Positions 45,879 through 56,105 of a stretch of DNA of 64,000 bases are shown piece by piece. Made by a program: the position numbers and the translations under genes. This stretch comes from Magnaporthiopsis rhizophila (Eukaryota; Ascomycota; Sordariomycetes; Magnaporthales; Magnaporthaceae): positions 21,799 through 85,798 of the forward strand of contig PYSS01000150.1 in the NCBI GenBank assembly GCA_003049465.1, written 5' to 3'. Every line of letters starts with the position of its first letter. Within the stretch, counting starts at the first letter, position 1. Under the pieces are notes generated by a model. It was not told the origin of the DNA and did not search any database. It saw only the letters and a list, made by a program, of their open reading frames with translations.

Positions 45879-48211
45879 ATGCAGCCTTCCCGTCTCTTGA
45901 CTTGCCTGTGGGCAATGCCCTTCGCCGGGGCTGCGGCCTCTCACCCCATTTCCAGCTCTGAACTTCTTGACAGCTACAGCTATGTTGTTGTTGGCGGTGG
46001 CACCGGCGGGATGGCGCTGGCCAACAGGCTATCGGAGGATAGTTCCAGTACGTCAACCCCCCGCCCGGAACTTTGAGGCATCTCGAAGCTTACCTATCGA
46101 CAGAGACGGTTCTGGTGATCGAGGCTGGTCCAGTGTAAGTTAAAGCCGGGACCCATTGTCAGTTTCATAAGGACCTGAGTTGACTTTAAAAAGGGATGCT
46201 GGTGACAAGGAAGTCATGATCCCCCGATGGTACACCAGGTCGGATGGTGCTACCACTGGTTTCAAGTTTGATTGGAACGTCACAACTGCGCCCCAAGCCT
46301 TCCTCGGCAATCGGTCTATAATGCTCACCCAAGGGCGGCTCATTGGTGGTGGGAGCGCCGTCAATGCAATGGTATACGACCGCGGCCGCGCAGCCGATTA
46401 TCAGTCCTGGGCAGAGATGGGAGCCACGGGCTGGGACTTCCCCTCCTTGCTTCCTTATTTCAAGAAGGTGAGGAACCCTTCGTCCGAGCTTATGACTGTT
46501 TTCCTTCTAACATGAGGGGAGTAGGCCGAGACTTTCACACCGCCTCCGCCAAGCCAAATGGCTGAGTTTGGAGTGACATACAACCCCGAATGTCACGGAT
46601 TCGATGGACCAGTGCAATCCAGCTTCAGCGACTATGTGTATCCACAACATAGTGAGTAAATCAAACACCAGGAACCCATTTAGTATGCCCGCACTGACAG
46701 TAATTACAGACAATTTCATGGCTGCCATGGACTCTCTGGGCATCCGGCGGCCCTTGGATCAATCATGCGGTGACACACTTGGTGCATACCTTACAACGCA
46801 CTCCATCCATCCTACGAACCAGTCTCGGTCTTTCGCACGCGTGGCATACTACGACCCTACTATTGGGCGGCCCAATATCCATGTATTGACCGAGCACCAG
46901 GTCACGAGACTGGTCACAAGCCGTGAAGCTGGCAGCTTGAAGGTGACCGGGGTCGAGGTATGTGATGGTATTTTTAGGTAACCCCAAAAACAAGAAAAAA
47001 AACCGTGGACTGACATCTTTGTTTAGTTTTCCTCGTCCAAGGACGCCCCCAAACAGCTGGTCAATGTCACATTAGAAGCGATATTGTCTGCCGGTAGTTT
47101 GCACTCGCCCCATCTTCTTCAGCTTTCAGGTATTGCCAGTTCATCAGTGCTGGGCAAGTTCGGAATTGAAACCCTGGTGGATCTTCCGGGTGTGGGATAC
47201 AACCTCCAGGACCATGCCATTGCCGCAACCATTGCCATAAGTGAGTATTCCCTGACCTTAGTTTGGCATATACATGGACTTACATGTTTTCTATAGTCAA
47301 CCCTGATCTTGCGCAGGTAACGGACCTCGACAACGCCACATTCGATGCTGAGCAGGGCGAGATGTACTATCGTGAAAGGAAAGGTGAGTTTCAAGCAGTC
47401 ATGAAGAACTAAGATTCAAAAAGCTGACATGATGCAGGTCGATGGACGGACGGTCTCCCAGCATCACTAGCTTTCATCCCTTTTCTAAACTACACCGACA
47501 ATGGCGACGCAATCCTTGCTGGAATGGACCCCGAACGTGCTAGTGCCTTCCTCCCAGACGGCACTCACCCCTCTGTCGCAGCAGGGTACAGGGCCCAGGT
47601 TGGACACATCGTTAAGATGCACAAGGAGCGCACCACCGCCGGTCAGGAGTTGATGTACCTCAACGGAGGCAACGCGTTTGTTGGCATCCAGATGCATCCC
47701 CTCAGCCGTGGCACGGTGCTGCTCAACTCCACAGACCCTTTCGACCTCCCAATCGTGGATCCTCGGTATCTCTCGAACCCATCGGATGGCCAACTGTTCG
47801 CCGAGTCGCTGAGGTTCAACCGTAAGATCATTGCGACCGAGGCGATTCAGCAAACTGGGGCTGTGGAGGTCGCGCCGGGCCCCGGGAGCGTCTCTGACGA
47901 AGCGCTGCTAGGCTATATGAAAAATGGGGTCTCAACCGTGTGGCATCCTTCTGGCACCTGTGCAATGCTGCCGCGGGAGCTAGGGGGTGTGGTCGACCCG
48001 GAACTGAAGGTGTACGGTGTTGAGAACCTCCGAGTTGTCGATGCTTCTGTTATGCCAATGCTGCCAGCGGCGCATATGCAGGCCACCGTATATGCCATTG
48101 CCGAGAAAGTAAGTTGCTGCCAAAGGCCGGAAGTGGGTAGAAGCAGCCTGCTAACGCACCCATCTATAGGCCGCGGATATGATAAAGGCAAAACACCCCC
48201 AAGCCCAGTAG
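45879..48211 (+). CDS. Secreted GMC (glucose-methanol-choline) oxidoreductase
   Basis: Nine exons join in frame: 45879-46047, 46104-46134, 46194-46467, 46525-46651, 46710-46957, 47027-47240, 47297-47383, 47438-48108 and 48170-48211, giving 620 residues. All introns are 50-75 bp with GTRNGT donors. A signal peptide ending near ...GAAASHP precedes the FAD dinucleotide fold YVVVGGGTGGMALANRLSED. KTVLVIEAG and GRLIGGGSAVNAM are GMC signatures. The catalytic pair is likely His553 (WHPSGTCAM) and His596 (PAAHMQATVYAIAEKAADM). This family oxidises alcohols, sugars or cluster metabolites (aryl-alcohol oxidase, glucose dehydrogenase and PatE-like enzymes); the substrate cannot be chosen from sequence alone. 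Several N-glycosylation sites (NVT, NST, NYT) fit secretion. No break was found. Confidence 0.88.
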
Positions 48212-48415
48212 ATTCATATCAACTGTGGAACGGCACGCATGCCAAAGCTCTCTCAGCATTGTGAGACGGCCTTCGAAACCGGATCAGGGAGCTCCGGTCG
48301 CGCAATAAAACGGTATAACAAGCTCCTTTGCCATTCCTTTATATATACAAATAGTCGCTCGTTAGCTCTACCTTCGTTTGGATAGTACAACGTACTTTCT
48401 ATATACTTTATATTA

Positions 48416-49098
48416 GGGCCTGTCCCAGACTACGACCTGTTTTTGTTTTTTCCCTACTAATTTTGACAACTGCTTGTTTTTTGTTTGTGGATCCAGGCAA
48501 GGGGCTCCCTGGGCCTTGTGAAAATCGTTCGAAAGACTGGCCGACCTACAGGTCACAAGGATCATAAACGTTATTTTTATGGGTCATTTCCTAATTAGGC
48601 CAGGTACCCACGTACATTCTCACTCATAGAAAATCATACCGAAGCCTATGTATCTTTTGCCACTCCCCACTTATCAAGTACTTGGCTCACACCAAAACTT
48701 GCACCTCGCGCTTGGTAACCCCCCGGCACCCGCCAAACTAACGTTTATGATCCCTGTGACCTGTACTGGCCCTTTAACCCCTTTCCCTTTTAGCCTCTTT
48801 AATCTTTTAATTGTCAGAATTTTTCTAAATCCAAAAGGTGGGAAGGTGGTCAGCTTTATATATTTTATCTTTCCAGGTCCTGGTTACCGGCCCTTGTTAG
48901 GGGGTGGCAAAGCGCGTGGCAAAGGGGCGGTATCAACGCCACTTATTCACCTGAATGAATGGTACTTATGGCGGGTCTTTCGAACGATTTTCACAAGGTC
49001 CAGGGAGCCCCTTGCCTGGATCCACAAACAAAAAAAACATGCAGTTGTCAAAATTAGTATGGAAAAAACAAAAACAGGTCGTAGTCTGGGACAGGCCC
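48416..49098. mobile_element. PIF/Harbinger-type MITE with long inverted ends
   Basis: 683 bp. The ends are near-identical inverted arms of about 120-125 bp (48416-48536 and 48974-49098) starting GGGCCTGTCCCAGACTACGA. TTA on both sides (48413-48415 and 49099-49101) fits the 3-bp TTA target duplication of PIF/Harbinger elements. No transposase is encoded. A second inverted pair lies inside: 48548-48573 and 48739-48764 (ACAGGTCACAAGGATCATAA and its near-complement), perhaps another small element or a secondary hairpin. Confidence 0.75.
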
Positions 49099-49101
49099 TT
49101 A

Positions 49102-50515
49102 GTCTCGGGCTTGCCCTAAGTCATCAGCAGGTCTTTGATGATCCTCGATTTCTAGGTTTGTGGATTTACGAACCTACAAGCTGACTATTTTAACGATGGC
49201 CACCAGCGCTGGTTATTTCCAGGTCACGGATGCGCACTTTCCCATCTCATGAGATATTCACGGCAAAATATATCTCAGCTATGAGACGAAACCGTACTTA
49301 CCTCTCGAGGCCCAGCCACTGTCGACGCGGGGGTACCGGCCAATCGGCCCGTTGGCCGACAGAAAGGAATTATATCAATCTGGATGCTAGGGCTCCGGGC
49401 TAGAAGTTGTCGTTTGCAGCAAAGTCCGGACTCGGAACTGCAACCAGAAAGATGCTCGAGCATGGCGCCGACAAAGACGAAAAAGAGAGCTTGTAGCCAC
49501 TTTGCTTTGTGATAAAAGCCAACAAACCCTGCGTGCCGCGAGAAGCACACAGGGGATAACATCGTACCAGGGGAACCGTTTCAAGGCCGCGTTAATTTCC
49601 CCCGAAATGGACGCGCGTTTAAAGCGCCGCCGCCGCCATTACTCGCGCGGGTGCTTGTAACCCGCGTGCGAGTGACTTTTTAAGGCTTGTTTTACCTTGC
49701 CGCTTTTTTCCCCCTTTAGTTCGCTTTCTGGGACTTTTTTTTCCCCGAGTGATCGCCGCCCTTGTAAAACGACATTTTAACTCGTTTGGAACGGGCGAAT
49801 TAACAGGTTAAAAATGCCCCGGGCCGGTTTTAAGTGTGGGCCCCAAATGCTGCCGCATTGGCTCGTTATGTAGTATCCGATACAAATTACGTAGCAATTT
49901 GCAAACAAATGTGACCCGGCCGGCAGGAAAACGACTTGGGCGGGCGACAGGGGTCCCGTAAAGCAAAGGCGTTAACCCTACCCGGAGGTGCCGAGCATTT
50001 AACCACAGGCCAGCAAACGATAATGGGCACGTCCGCCTAACCTCCCTTAACAATGCGGTGGAGAGCTGCAGGCTGAATTAAGCCTTGTGATGCTGATGTG
50101 ATGCCGACGTTGGGCGTTTTAAAGGCTGGTTTGAAAGGGCGCAATGTAAGCGGGCAGGAGGGCCTGTTTAGCAAAGTGTTACGACGGGGGGTTGGTTTAT
50201 GGCCGTGATTATTATAGCCCTATCCATACGGTTTCAAATGAATCGCGTGGGCATATGCGCTCGCCAGGAGGGTTAGGTTAATAATGAGGAGGAACGTGTA
50301 TATATATCGCGGACTGCCGCCGCTTTCCTGTATCCTTTTCTCCTTTTTCTCCCTATCTCACGATCTTTGCTTCACTCCTATCCTTTTGTTCCTTTTTTTT
50401 TCCTTTTATAGTTTCATTTGTTCATTCTTTACCTTTTACTCCTTCCGACGTTCTTTTCGTTCTTCCAAAACCCTCGTTCTTTGTTTACGATAACGCAAAC
50501 AAAAAAACCGCAAAC
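49102..50515. other. Intergenic region with a GC-rich hairpin
   Basis: No supported gene. A strong inverted repeat at 49641-49673 pairs ACTCGCGCGGGT with ACCCGCGTGCGAGT, leaving a two-base bulge. TATATATAT at 50298-50306 lies about 210 bp before the next gene and could be its TATA element. Confidence 0.45.
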
Positions 50516-50785
50516 ATGCAATTCTCCACCGTTAAGGCCCTCGCCGTCCTGGCTCTCTCGGCCGCTCCAATCCTCGCCACCCCGGCCCCCACCACCGCCG
50601 GTGCCTCTACCAACCTGGAACCCAACTCCAGCGGCTGCGTGCTCATACGTCGCGAGTGCTCGGGGTGTCTGGCCAAGCAGGCTCGCGGTAGCAACTTTTG
50701 CGGCCTCAAGTATCGTAACGCCTGCGCTGCCTGCGGTGGCGCCGAAAAGGGCTGCATGTGCAACGGACCGAACTGGATATCGTAA
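50516..50785 (+). CDS. Small cysteine-rich secreted protein
   Basis: 89 residues. The start MQFSTVKALAVLALSAAPIL is a clear signal peptide ending near ATPAP. The mature part has eight cysteines, an even number, including ECSGC, CAACGGAEKGCMC and FCGLKYRNAC. This size and composition fits fungal small secreted proteins (antimicrobial or effector-like), but no family was recognised. The stop comes exactly at the start of a second copy of the last 67 bp, so the ending WIS is a by-product of the duplication. Confidence 0.7.
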   Translation: MQFSTVKALAVLALSAAPILATPAPTTAGASTNLEPNSSGCVLIRRECSGCLAKQARGSNFCGLKYRNACAACGGAEKGCMCNGPNWIS

Positions 50786-50844
50786 CTCCTGCGTTGCCTG
50801 CGGTGGCACCGAAAAGGGCTGCAAGTGCTACGGACCGGGGTGGA
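50711..50844. repeat. 67-bp tandem duplication at the 3' end of the secreted-protein gene
   Basis: Copies at 50711-50777 and 50778-50844 both start TATCGTAAC and differ at about ten positions. Because 67 is not a multiple of three, the second copy is read in the next frame, where it encodes YRNSCVACGGTEKGCKCYGP and reaches a TGA shortly after. Confidence 0.9.
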
Positions 50845-50845
50845 C

Positions 50846-51285
50846 AACCCGCTGAGCATATGCCGCAATTTTTATTAGCGACCCGGGCTTTTGGCACGGG
50901 ACAACTATTAGGGCAACCCATTGTCTTTTATGATTTGAAGGATTGTGCTTTTGTATTTTTCCCGTCATAGAAAGCTCCGGGCCGGGGTCGCTATGTCACA
51001 CTCTCTTGGGTTTAACGGCTACAATGGGATGGAGTACTCGCCTGGTGAGGCACTATGCAAAGCTTAGGACGGTTTTTTCACCCGGACCCAATCTCGCCAT
51101 CTTCCGCAACAATTCTCACCCCCGGATAGGAAACTTTGCCTTTCGATTTGTTTTCCTTCAGGGCTTGGGCACGGTATTTCCCGTCTTTAGCATAACATAA
51201 TGTCGAGTATTGCGGAAAAGAGTCTTTTATTATCTTCCCGTATCGTGCCGACATTCTTATTGACGCAGAGTTTCCCTTAAGTGCC
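50846..51285. other. Intergenic region, no supported gene
   Basis: This is the 3' region of the cysteine-rich gene and upstream sequence of the repeat-containing small frame. No conserved motif seen. Confidence 0.4.
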
Positions 51286-51519
51286 ATGAGCAGGAAAAAG
51301 CATTATGATGCGGAATTCGCAAAATATAAAAAGGAAGGGGACGCGCTCGATGCCTTTTTCAAAGCGAAAGAGACGAACCCGAATTTGAGATTGCAAGGTG
51401 TCGATTATGACTATGCCGGTGCCAGTAAGAAACAGGACGGCACCAGCAAGAAACAGGACGGCACCAGCAAGAAACAGGACGGCACCAGCAAGAAACAGGA
51501 CGGCAAAGTACAGGGCTAG
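51286..51519 (+). CDS. Small hydrophilic protein with KKQDG heptad repeats
   Basis: 77 residues, starting MSRKKHYDAEFAKYKKEGDA. The C-terminal third is four near-identical heptads (A/T)SKKQDG encoded by perfect 21-bp units at about 51,418-51,505. There is no signal peptide or membrane segment; it is highly charged and probably disordered. No family was recognised. The repeat is in frame and conserved at codon level, which favours a real gene, but length and lack of introns leave doubt. Confidence 0.4.
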   Translation: MSRKKHYDAEFAKYKKEGDALDAFFKAKETNPNLRLQGVDYDYAGASKKQDGTSKKQDGTSKKQDGTSKKQDGKVQG

Positions 51520-52411
51520 CTACCTTGTAATCTAGCCTTTCCTATTTGTTTTTTCCTTATTTTTTGTTGCGATTTGGTTGTGTAAAGCGCAAAGCCATTC
51601 GTTAAGTATTTGGTGTGGCGAAGGGTTGAGGTGCAAACGACAGTCTCTCGTTTAAAAATAAAAATGGGGTTCAACCTGCAACACATCATATGGCGATTAG
51701 GCCAAGTTTAAAAGTCACCCGATTGCGTTAAAACTTGCAACGATGAACTACAAAGAGCCTAACTGTGTTTTATCGCGAAAAATCACGCCAATTCGCCGGG
51801 GAATGTTCTCAACTTTGGGCTCACTCAGCAACTGCTGATAGCTAACCCGGGGCGCGCTGGAGCCGTGTCTCAACTTGCACCTTCCGTCTCCACAGCGAGG
51901 TACCCCGCTAGTGTAGTGCAAAATTAAATAGCGAATAATGTCGGAATAATATTCCGCCTCTTTTCCGGCGCATGCAATTGGGAAGGATTCACTTGTTTTG
52001 GGCCAAAGGAAGGACTTGATTGCAGGGCTTGAGCCCCTGGCTTGGGCCCGTGGCTTGTGCCTGTGGCTTGGCCCTAGGGCCAAGCCCCAGGGCACGGCCC
52101 CACAACCCCTGTATATAAACCCTACCTCTGGCACCCCCTCGGGGCCAGAGGTTCTTCCTTATGCTCAACACAAGCGGTGCACGATAATCGGACTTTCCCA
52201 GATCATAGAGATCTTTGTTCACCACTTTTGGAGAGCTCCGAGCCGTCAAACAGGAGTAACCTACTCCTACCAACAAATAATTCCTTTTAAATGCTACTGT
52301 TGGCGTGAGCAATGGCAGTTGTCATCTCATTGACGGTGGCGACTGATACTTGTCTTGGTCACTAGGCGGGATGGTGCTTGGCGCTTGGCGATCGGCATCA
52401 GTTTCCTAATA
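51520..52411. other. Intergenic region with palindromic low-complexity DNA
   Basis: It contains repeated GTGGCTTG/GCTTGGGCCC units, a perfect 22-bp palindrome, a TATATAAAC sequence at about 52,111-52,119, and GGAGTAACCTACTCC. The TATA and Cys-free leader-like text recall LTR-type repeats, but no paired end was found. The next gene's start lies at the right edge. Confidence 0.4.
52065..52086. repeat. Perfect 22-bp palindrome
   Basis: The 11-base arm GGCTTGGCCCT is followed directly by its exact complement AGGGCCAAGCC. It sits in a longer stretch of similar GC-rich units and could form a cruciform or bind a dimeric protein. Confidence 0.85.
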
Positions 52412-53913
52412 ATGGAGGAAAGCAGCAGCTCCAACGCCGCGATGTCGACGTCCCAACCCCCCAACATCGACGACCAGCTCGTCACGTCCGGCAATCAGCC
52501 ACGGACATGCCTTGATGGCATGGACCACGCGCGATGCGCCGCCCTCCACAATTACCTCGCTGACTACTGCCTGGCGGCCGATGGTCGGCTCGACCCGGCT
52601 GCTGAGGGCGACCGAGCCACCTACTTCGGCACGCACGGCGACGCGGCCGAGGCCGTCCGCCCAAGGCTGCATCCCTCCGTGGCCGCCTTCCTCGCTGCGG
52701 CACGCGTTCCCGATGCCCCGCTCTTCTTCTTTGTTGGGGCATGCCGGACCCGGACGGCGACTCCGACGGCCTCTTCGACAACGAGACGGCCGATAACGAG
52801 GACGAACCCGAGGACTCCATCGTGCGCCTGTACTTCTCCCACATGGACGCCTGCGACGGCAAGTCAGGCGGCGGCATGCTCTACCACCAGGGCCGCCACC
52901 TCGCCTCCTTCTTTAAGCACCCGGACGACACGGAGTGCGCGTTTCCAGTGATTGAGCACCCGCAGAGCTGGCATCCCCTGGAGACCATCCTCTCCAACTG
53001 GATAGCCCTGATCCGCCTCGGCAAGGTCGTCGCCTCTCTCGCCGACGGACCGGCCCTGTACGGTGGCGTCAAGATCGGGAATTGGGAGTGGCGGCCGTAT
53101 GGCGACGGCCAGGTGGCGGGGTGCGTTGCGGCGTGGGATCGGCTTTGTAACGCCATAGAGGCGCGTCGTCGGCAAAGCAGCGGCGCCACGGTCGACGCCG
53201 ATGACCATCCCGGCGAGCCCTTGCTTACGCCTGCGGCCATGGACGCAGCCAAAATCCCGGATCCCTCTTTTGCGCGCGCCTTCCTGGGCCTCGCGCGCCG
53301 TCCCCGGCGCATCCGCCATATCGCACCGGGACTTTCCCTCCCTCCCGCGCAGGCGGCTACTTTCGCCGCCGCCCAGCCCTTCACCCACCTGCCCCGGCGC
53401 GTCCCCCAGTGGGACGGCACAGCGCGGGAAGGGATCGTGCCGCCCGTGTACATCTCCTTCAGCGCGGCGGGCGCTCCACAGGCCCAAGTTTCAGGCTGGA
53501 GGTCCTCGTTCCGCTGCTACTGGGACGACGGGCACGGCACGGTGCCAGACGGCGTCGCGTTCCCGTCTCGCGTGCCGCCGGGTGTTTACAGCGAGTGCGT
53601 CGTCCGGTCCGAGCCCGAGGCGACCGAGGAAGCGTTCCGGCTGCCGCTGCCCTTTAGCCTGTACGGCGCGCGCCTCAGCAGCGGGGACGAGATGAAGGAC
53701 AGGGCTGCGGACGAGCTGTTCCAGCATGGATTCAAGCCCTTTGGGGGAAACCCAAACCGGCCCCAGCGCCTGGAGCGGCTGCTGGACCAGTGGGCAAGCC
53801 TGGTGGAGCGAGGTGTCTGGTCGGTCGGGCCGCACGGGGTGCAGGGCTCGATCGAGGTGTTTAAGGATGCTACGGTGAATTGGGCGGATTATACGATCCC
53901 GTCGAGCTGGTGA
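52412..53913 (+). pseudogene. Uncharacterised protein gene with one frameshift
   Basis: A first frame from the ATG at 52412 (MEESSSSNAAMSTSQPP) reads protein-like to VPDAPLFFFVG at about 52,735. The continuation, MPDPDGDSDGLFDNETADNE, lies in another frame that is open to 53913. A single missing base near the GGGG at 52,736-52,739 joins both into about 500 residues. The protein has no signal peptide, an acidic stretch (NETADNEDEPEDS), SFRCYWDDGHGTVPDG and a basic to aromatic C-terminus. No family was recognised. The long clean frame on both sides suggests a very recent change or a sequencing error rather than old decay. Alternatively only the 390-codon frame from 52741 is the gene. Confidence 0.5.
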
Positions 53914-54169
53914 TGAGACCTCTGCCGTTGTTGTAGGAGGGTAGCGCTTTCGTGCCATTCATGGCACTCTACGTAAAATGTCTTGTGTCCCAACGGACGC
54001 AGTCGCTGCCTTGCCACGTCTGCGAGTCCAGCAAGCACCACTTGGACGCTGCCTGATCCCGCGGCATTGTAGGTGAAGGTCTGGGGGAGCGCACTGGCCT
54101 TGACGATGACGCCGTTCCGGATTGTCGTCTCGCACACCCTGTTGACCCTACGCTCCCAGGCCCTGAGAG
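53914..54169. other. Gap before the chitinase remnant
   Basis: Nothing firm. A minus-strand frame here has text like QTFTYNAAGSGSVQVVLAG but no identifiable family or start. Confidence 0.35.
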
Positions 54170-55140
54170 ATTGGGTGTACGCAGAACAGCAGAACCGCGT
54201 GACGTCCGTGGGCGTCCAGTCAGGAGTTTGTGCGTGAGAGGCATGTTACGCAGACGTACGGCTTCGACGGCGTGGGCCCGGACTAGGAGTACCCCGGCGC
54301 TGGTGACCGCGGCGGCGTGGCGGCCGGCACTGCCAACTACCCTGTCTTCCTCTCGGAGCTGCGGGCGGCGCTGGTGACGCGCGGCATCGGCGTCACGGTA
54401 CCGTCATCATTCTTGAACCTGCATAACTTTGACCTGCTAGCCATGGCGAGTAGCATTAGCTGGTTTGACGCTATGAGATACGACATCCACGGCGTCTGGG
54501 ACTCGAGCAACCGGTTCACGGGGCCCTTCATTCCCCCGCACACCAACCTGACCAACATCGAGAGCAACCTCGAGCTGACGTGGCGCGCCGGCGCCAACCC
54601 GGCACAGGTGACGCTGGGCCTAGGCCGGCACGGGTGGTCCTTCACGCTGGCCGACCCGTCGCGTAACGTGCCCGACGGTGTGTGTGGCTTCACGGCCGGC
54701 GCGAACCTCCGGCCAGTGCTCCAACCACGCCGGCACGATGACCAACTCGGAGATCAAGGGCATCCTGGCGTCCGGCACCGCGACGGAGTCGTACGACCGG
54801 GAGGCGGGCGTCAAGCGAATGCGCTGGAACAACGACCGGTGGGTCAGCTACGACGACGGCGTGACAATGCAGCCGAAAATGGATCTGGCGAACAGGAGGT
54901 GCTTGGGTGGAGTCGTGTATGCGCGCCAGTTGACCTCTTCCCTTCTAACTAACACTGCTCTTTCCTTTCTCTCTTTCTCTGTCTCAGAACTCGCTCAGCT
55001 TCGTCACGTTCACCCTCGCTTCATTCCTAGGGAACAGGCCTCAGGGGTGGGCCACCACCGCCCGGCATACCGACTATGGCTGGGCCAATACCAGTCTGCC
55101 GCACCTCGATATCCGGGGCGCAGACCGATTTAAGTACGCT
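54170..55140 (+). pseudogene. Dead GH18 chitinase
   Basis: GH18 landmarks are present in broken frames. The catalytic motif, normally DGxDxDWE, reads TYGFDGVGPD, then TAG at 54284-54286, then EYPGAGDRGG. Thus one catalytic-motif Asp is Gly and the Trp codon is a stop. Downstream, TANYPVFLSELRAALVTRG, PSSFLNLHNFDLLAMASS, WFDAMRYDIHGVWDSSN, HTNLTNIESNLELTWRAG and LGLGRHGWSFTLADPS follow the class V chitinase order. Another frame continues with GTMTNSEIKGILASGT and MRWNNDRWVSYDD. A frame change occurs near 54,720. Family members hydrolyse chitin; this copy cannot. The N-terminal and C-terminal domains are missing or scattered. Confidence 0.7.
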
Positions 55141-56105
55141 GGTGTCTTCTCCAAAATGGGTGAGCCCGCACACCTACTCTCTTCAAAATCCGCGACGTTG
55201 GGTTTTACAACAGGGGAGCCGGCCCAAGGAACCCGAAGCCCGAGGGGTTCGACCGCTCCGTCCGCGAGCTCGTTCGGGCCAAAGTGCGAAGCGTCTGTCG
55301 TCCGCCAGATTCCAGCTTTGGCGAAGACCATAGGAGCTCAATGCCACAAGCTGTGCAGCATGGCCCACGCCAGAAACCCGCATTTCTGGGGTGTTTGTGC
55401 GATTCCAACAAGGAGACGGCCTTGGCGCAAGCATACAGCCTGGGGTCGGTCTCCGGAGGAGGCCGAGTTAGTCTTCTACTAGTCTAACCGCGCGTAGTTC
55501 GAGTCGGAGGACGCCGAGATCATGGTCGATGCCGGAACCGTCGAGTTCACCAAGACCTACGGGAGCCGTCCTGCATTCGCCGGCGTCTATTGGGCCACTT
55601 GGCATGACCGCAAACATGTGAGCATAGCACAGGAGTATATAAGGCAAGCTACTCTACCCTTTTCTCCAAGGGGTCTTCCAGGCTCGCTCCTATGGCAGAG
55701 TTCCGTCCCTTCTATCATCTCAGCCGGAGTGCTGAAGCGCGCTAGGGTCGGCGCCCTATATACGGGCCCTTGATTTATAGCACTCGTAGAGATAGCTATG
55801 CCCGAGTTTGCTGATGGTTGAGCCGGGGCGCTTTTAGACCGAGCTAGCGTTATCTTTTCTTTCTGCCCATAAGCATAATTATTGGCCGGTCACAAAGCAT
55901 TCTTGATGGCGCGATTGCTATTGAAAGACGACCCTTCTGCATTCAAAGGAGTAGCTTTTGCTATTTTAAAAGGGCCCCCTCGCCCTGTGCGTCTGCGGGC
56001 CGACTAGTTCCCACCTCAGTTCTCTGCCCCCCGACGCTGGTCACGACGCTCCTCTCTCGACTCTCAATCACCTAGAGTCACCAGTCGAACCCGGGTTTTG
56101 ACACC
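55141..56105 (+). other. Decayed sequence after the chitinase remnant
   Basis: A frame at 55,500-55,640 reads SEDAEIMVDAGTVEFTKTYG, reminiscent of small lectin-like domains, but has no start or identifiable partner. The part from 55,850 on contains the leader of the next gene. No functional gene is supported. Confidence 0.35.

Noticed and set aside
50418..50855. Alternative 145-codon frame over the cysteine-rich secreted protein
   Set aside because: It has no signal peptide and only its last part, the second copy of the 67-bp repeat, looks protein-like; the frame from 50516 is the better gene.
51750..52310. Possible solo LTR around the TATATAAAC sequence
   Set aside because: No TG...CA ends with a matching 5-bp duplication could be found.
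53889..54137. Minus-strand frame with text like QTFTYNAAGSGSVQVVLAG
   Set aside because: Protein-like in part, but no start, no family and wrong strand relative to the neighbouring remnants; could be a fragment of another pseudogene.
55500..55640. Possible lectin-like domain (VEFTKTYGSRPAFAGVYWA)
   Set aside because: Only about 40 residues in one frame next to a decayed gene; not enough for a family call.
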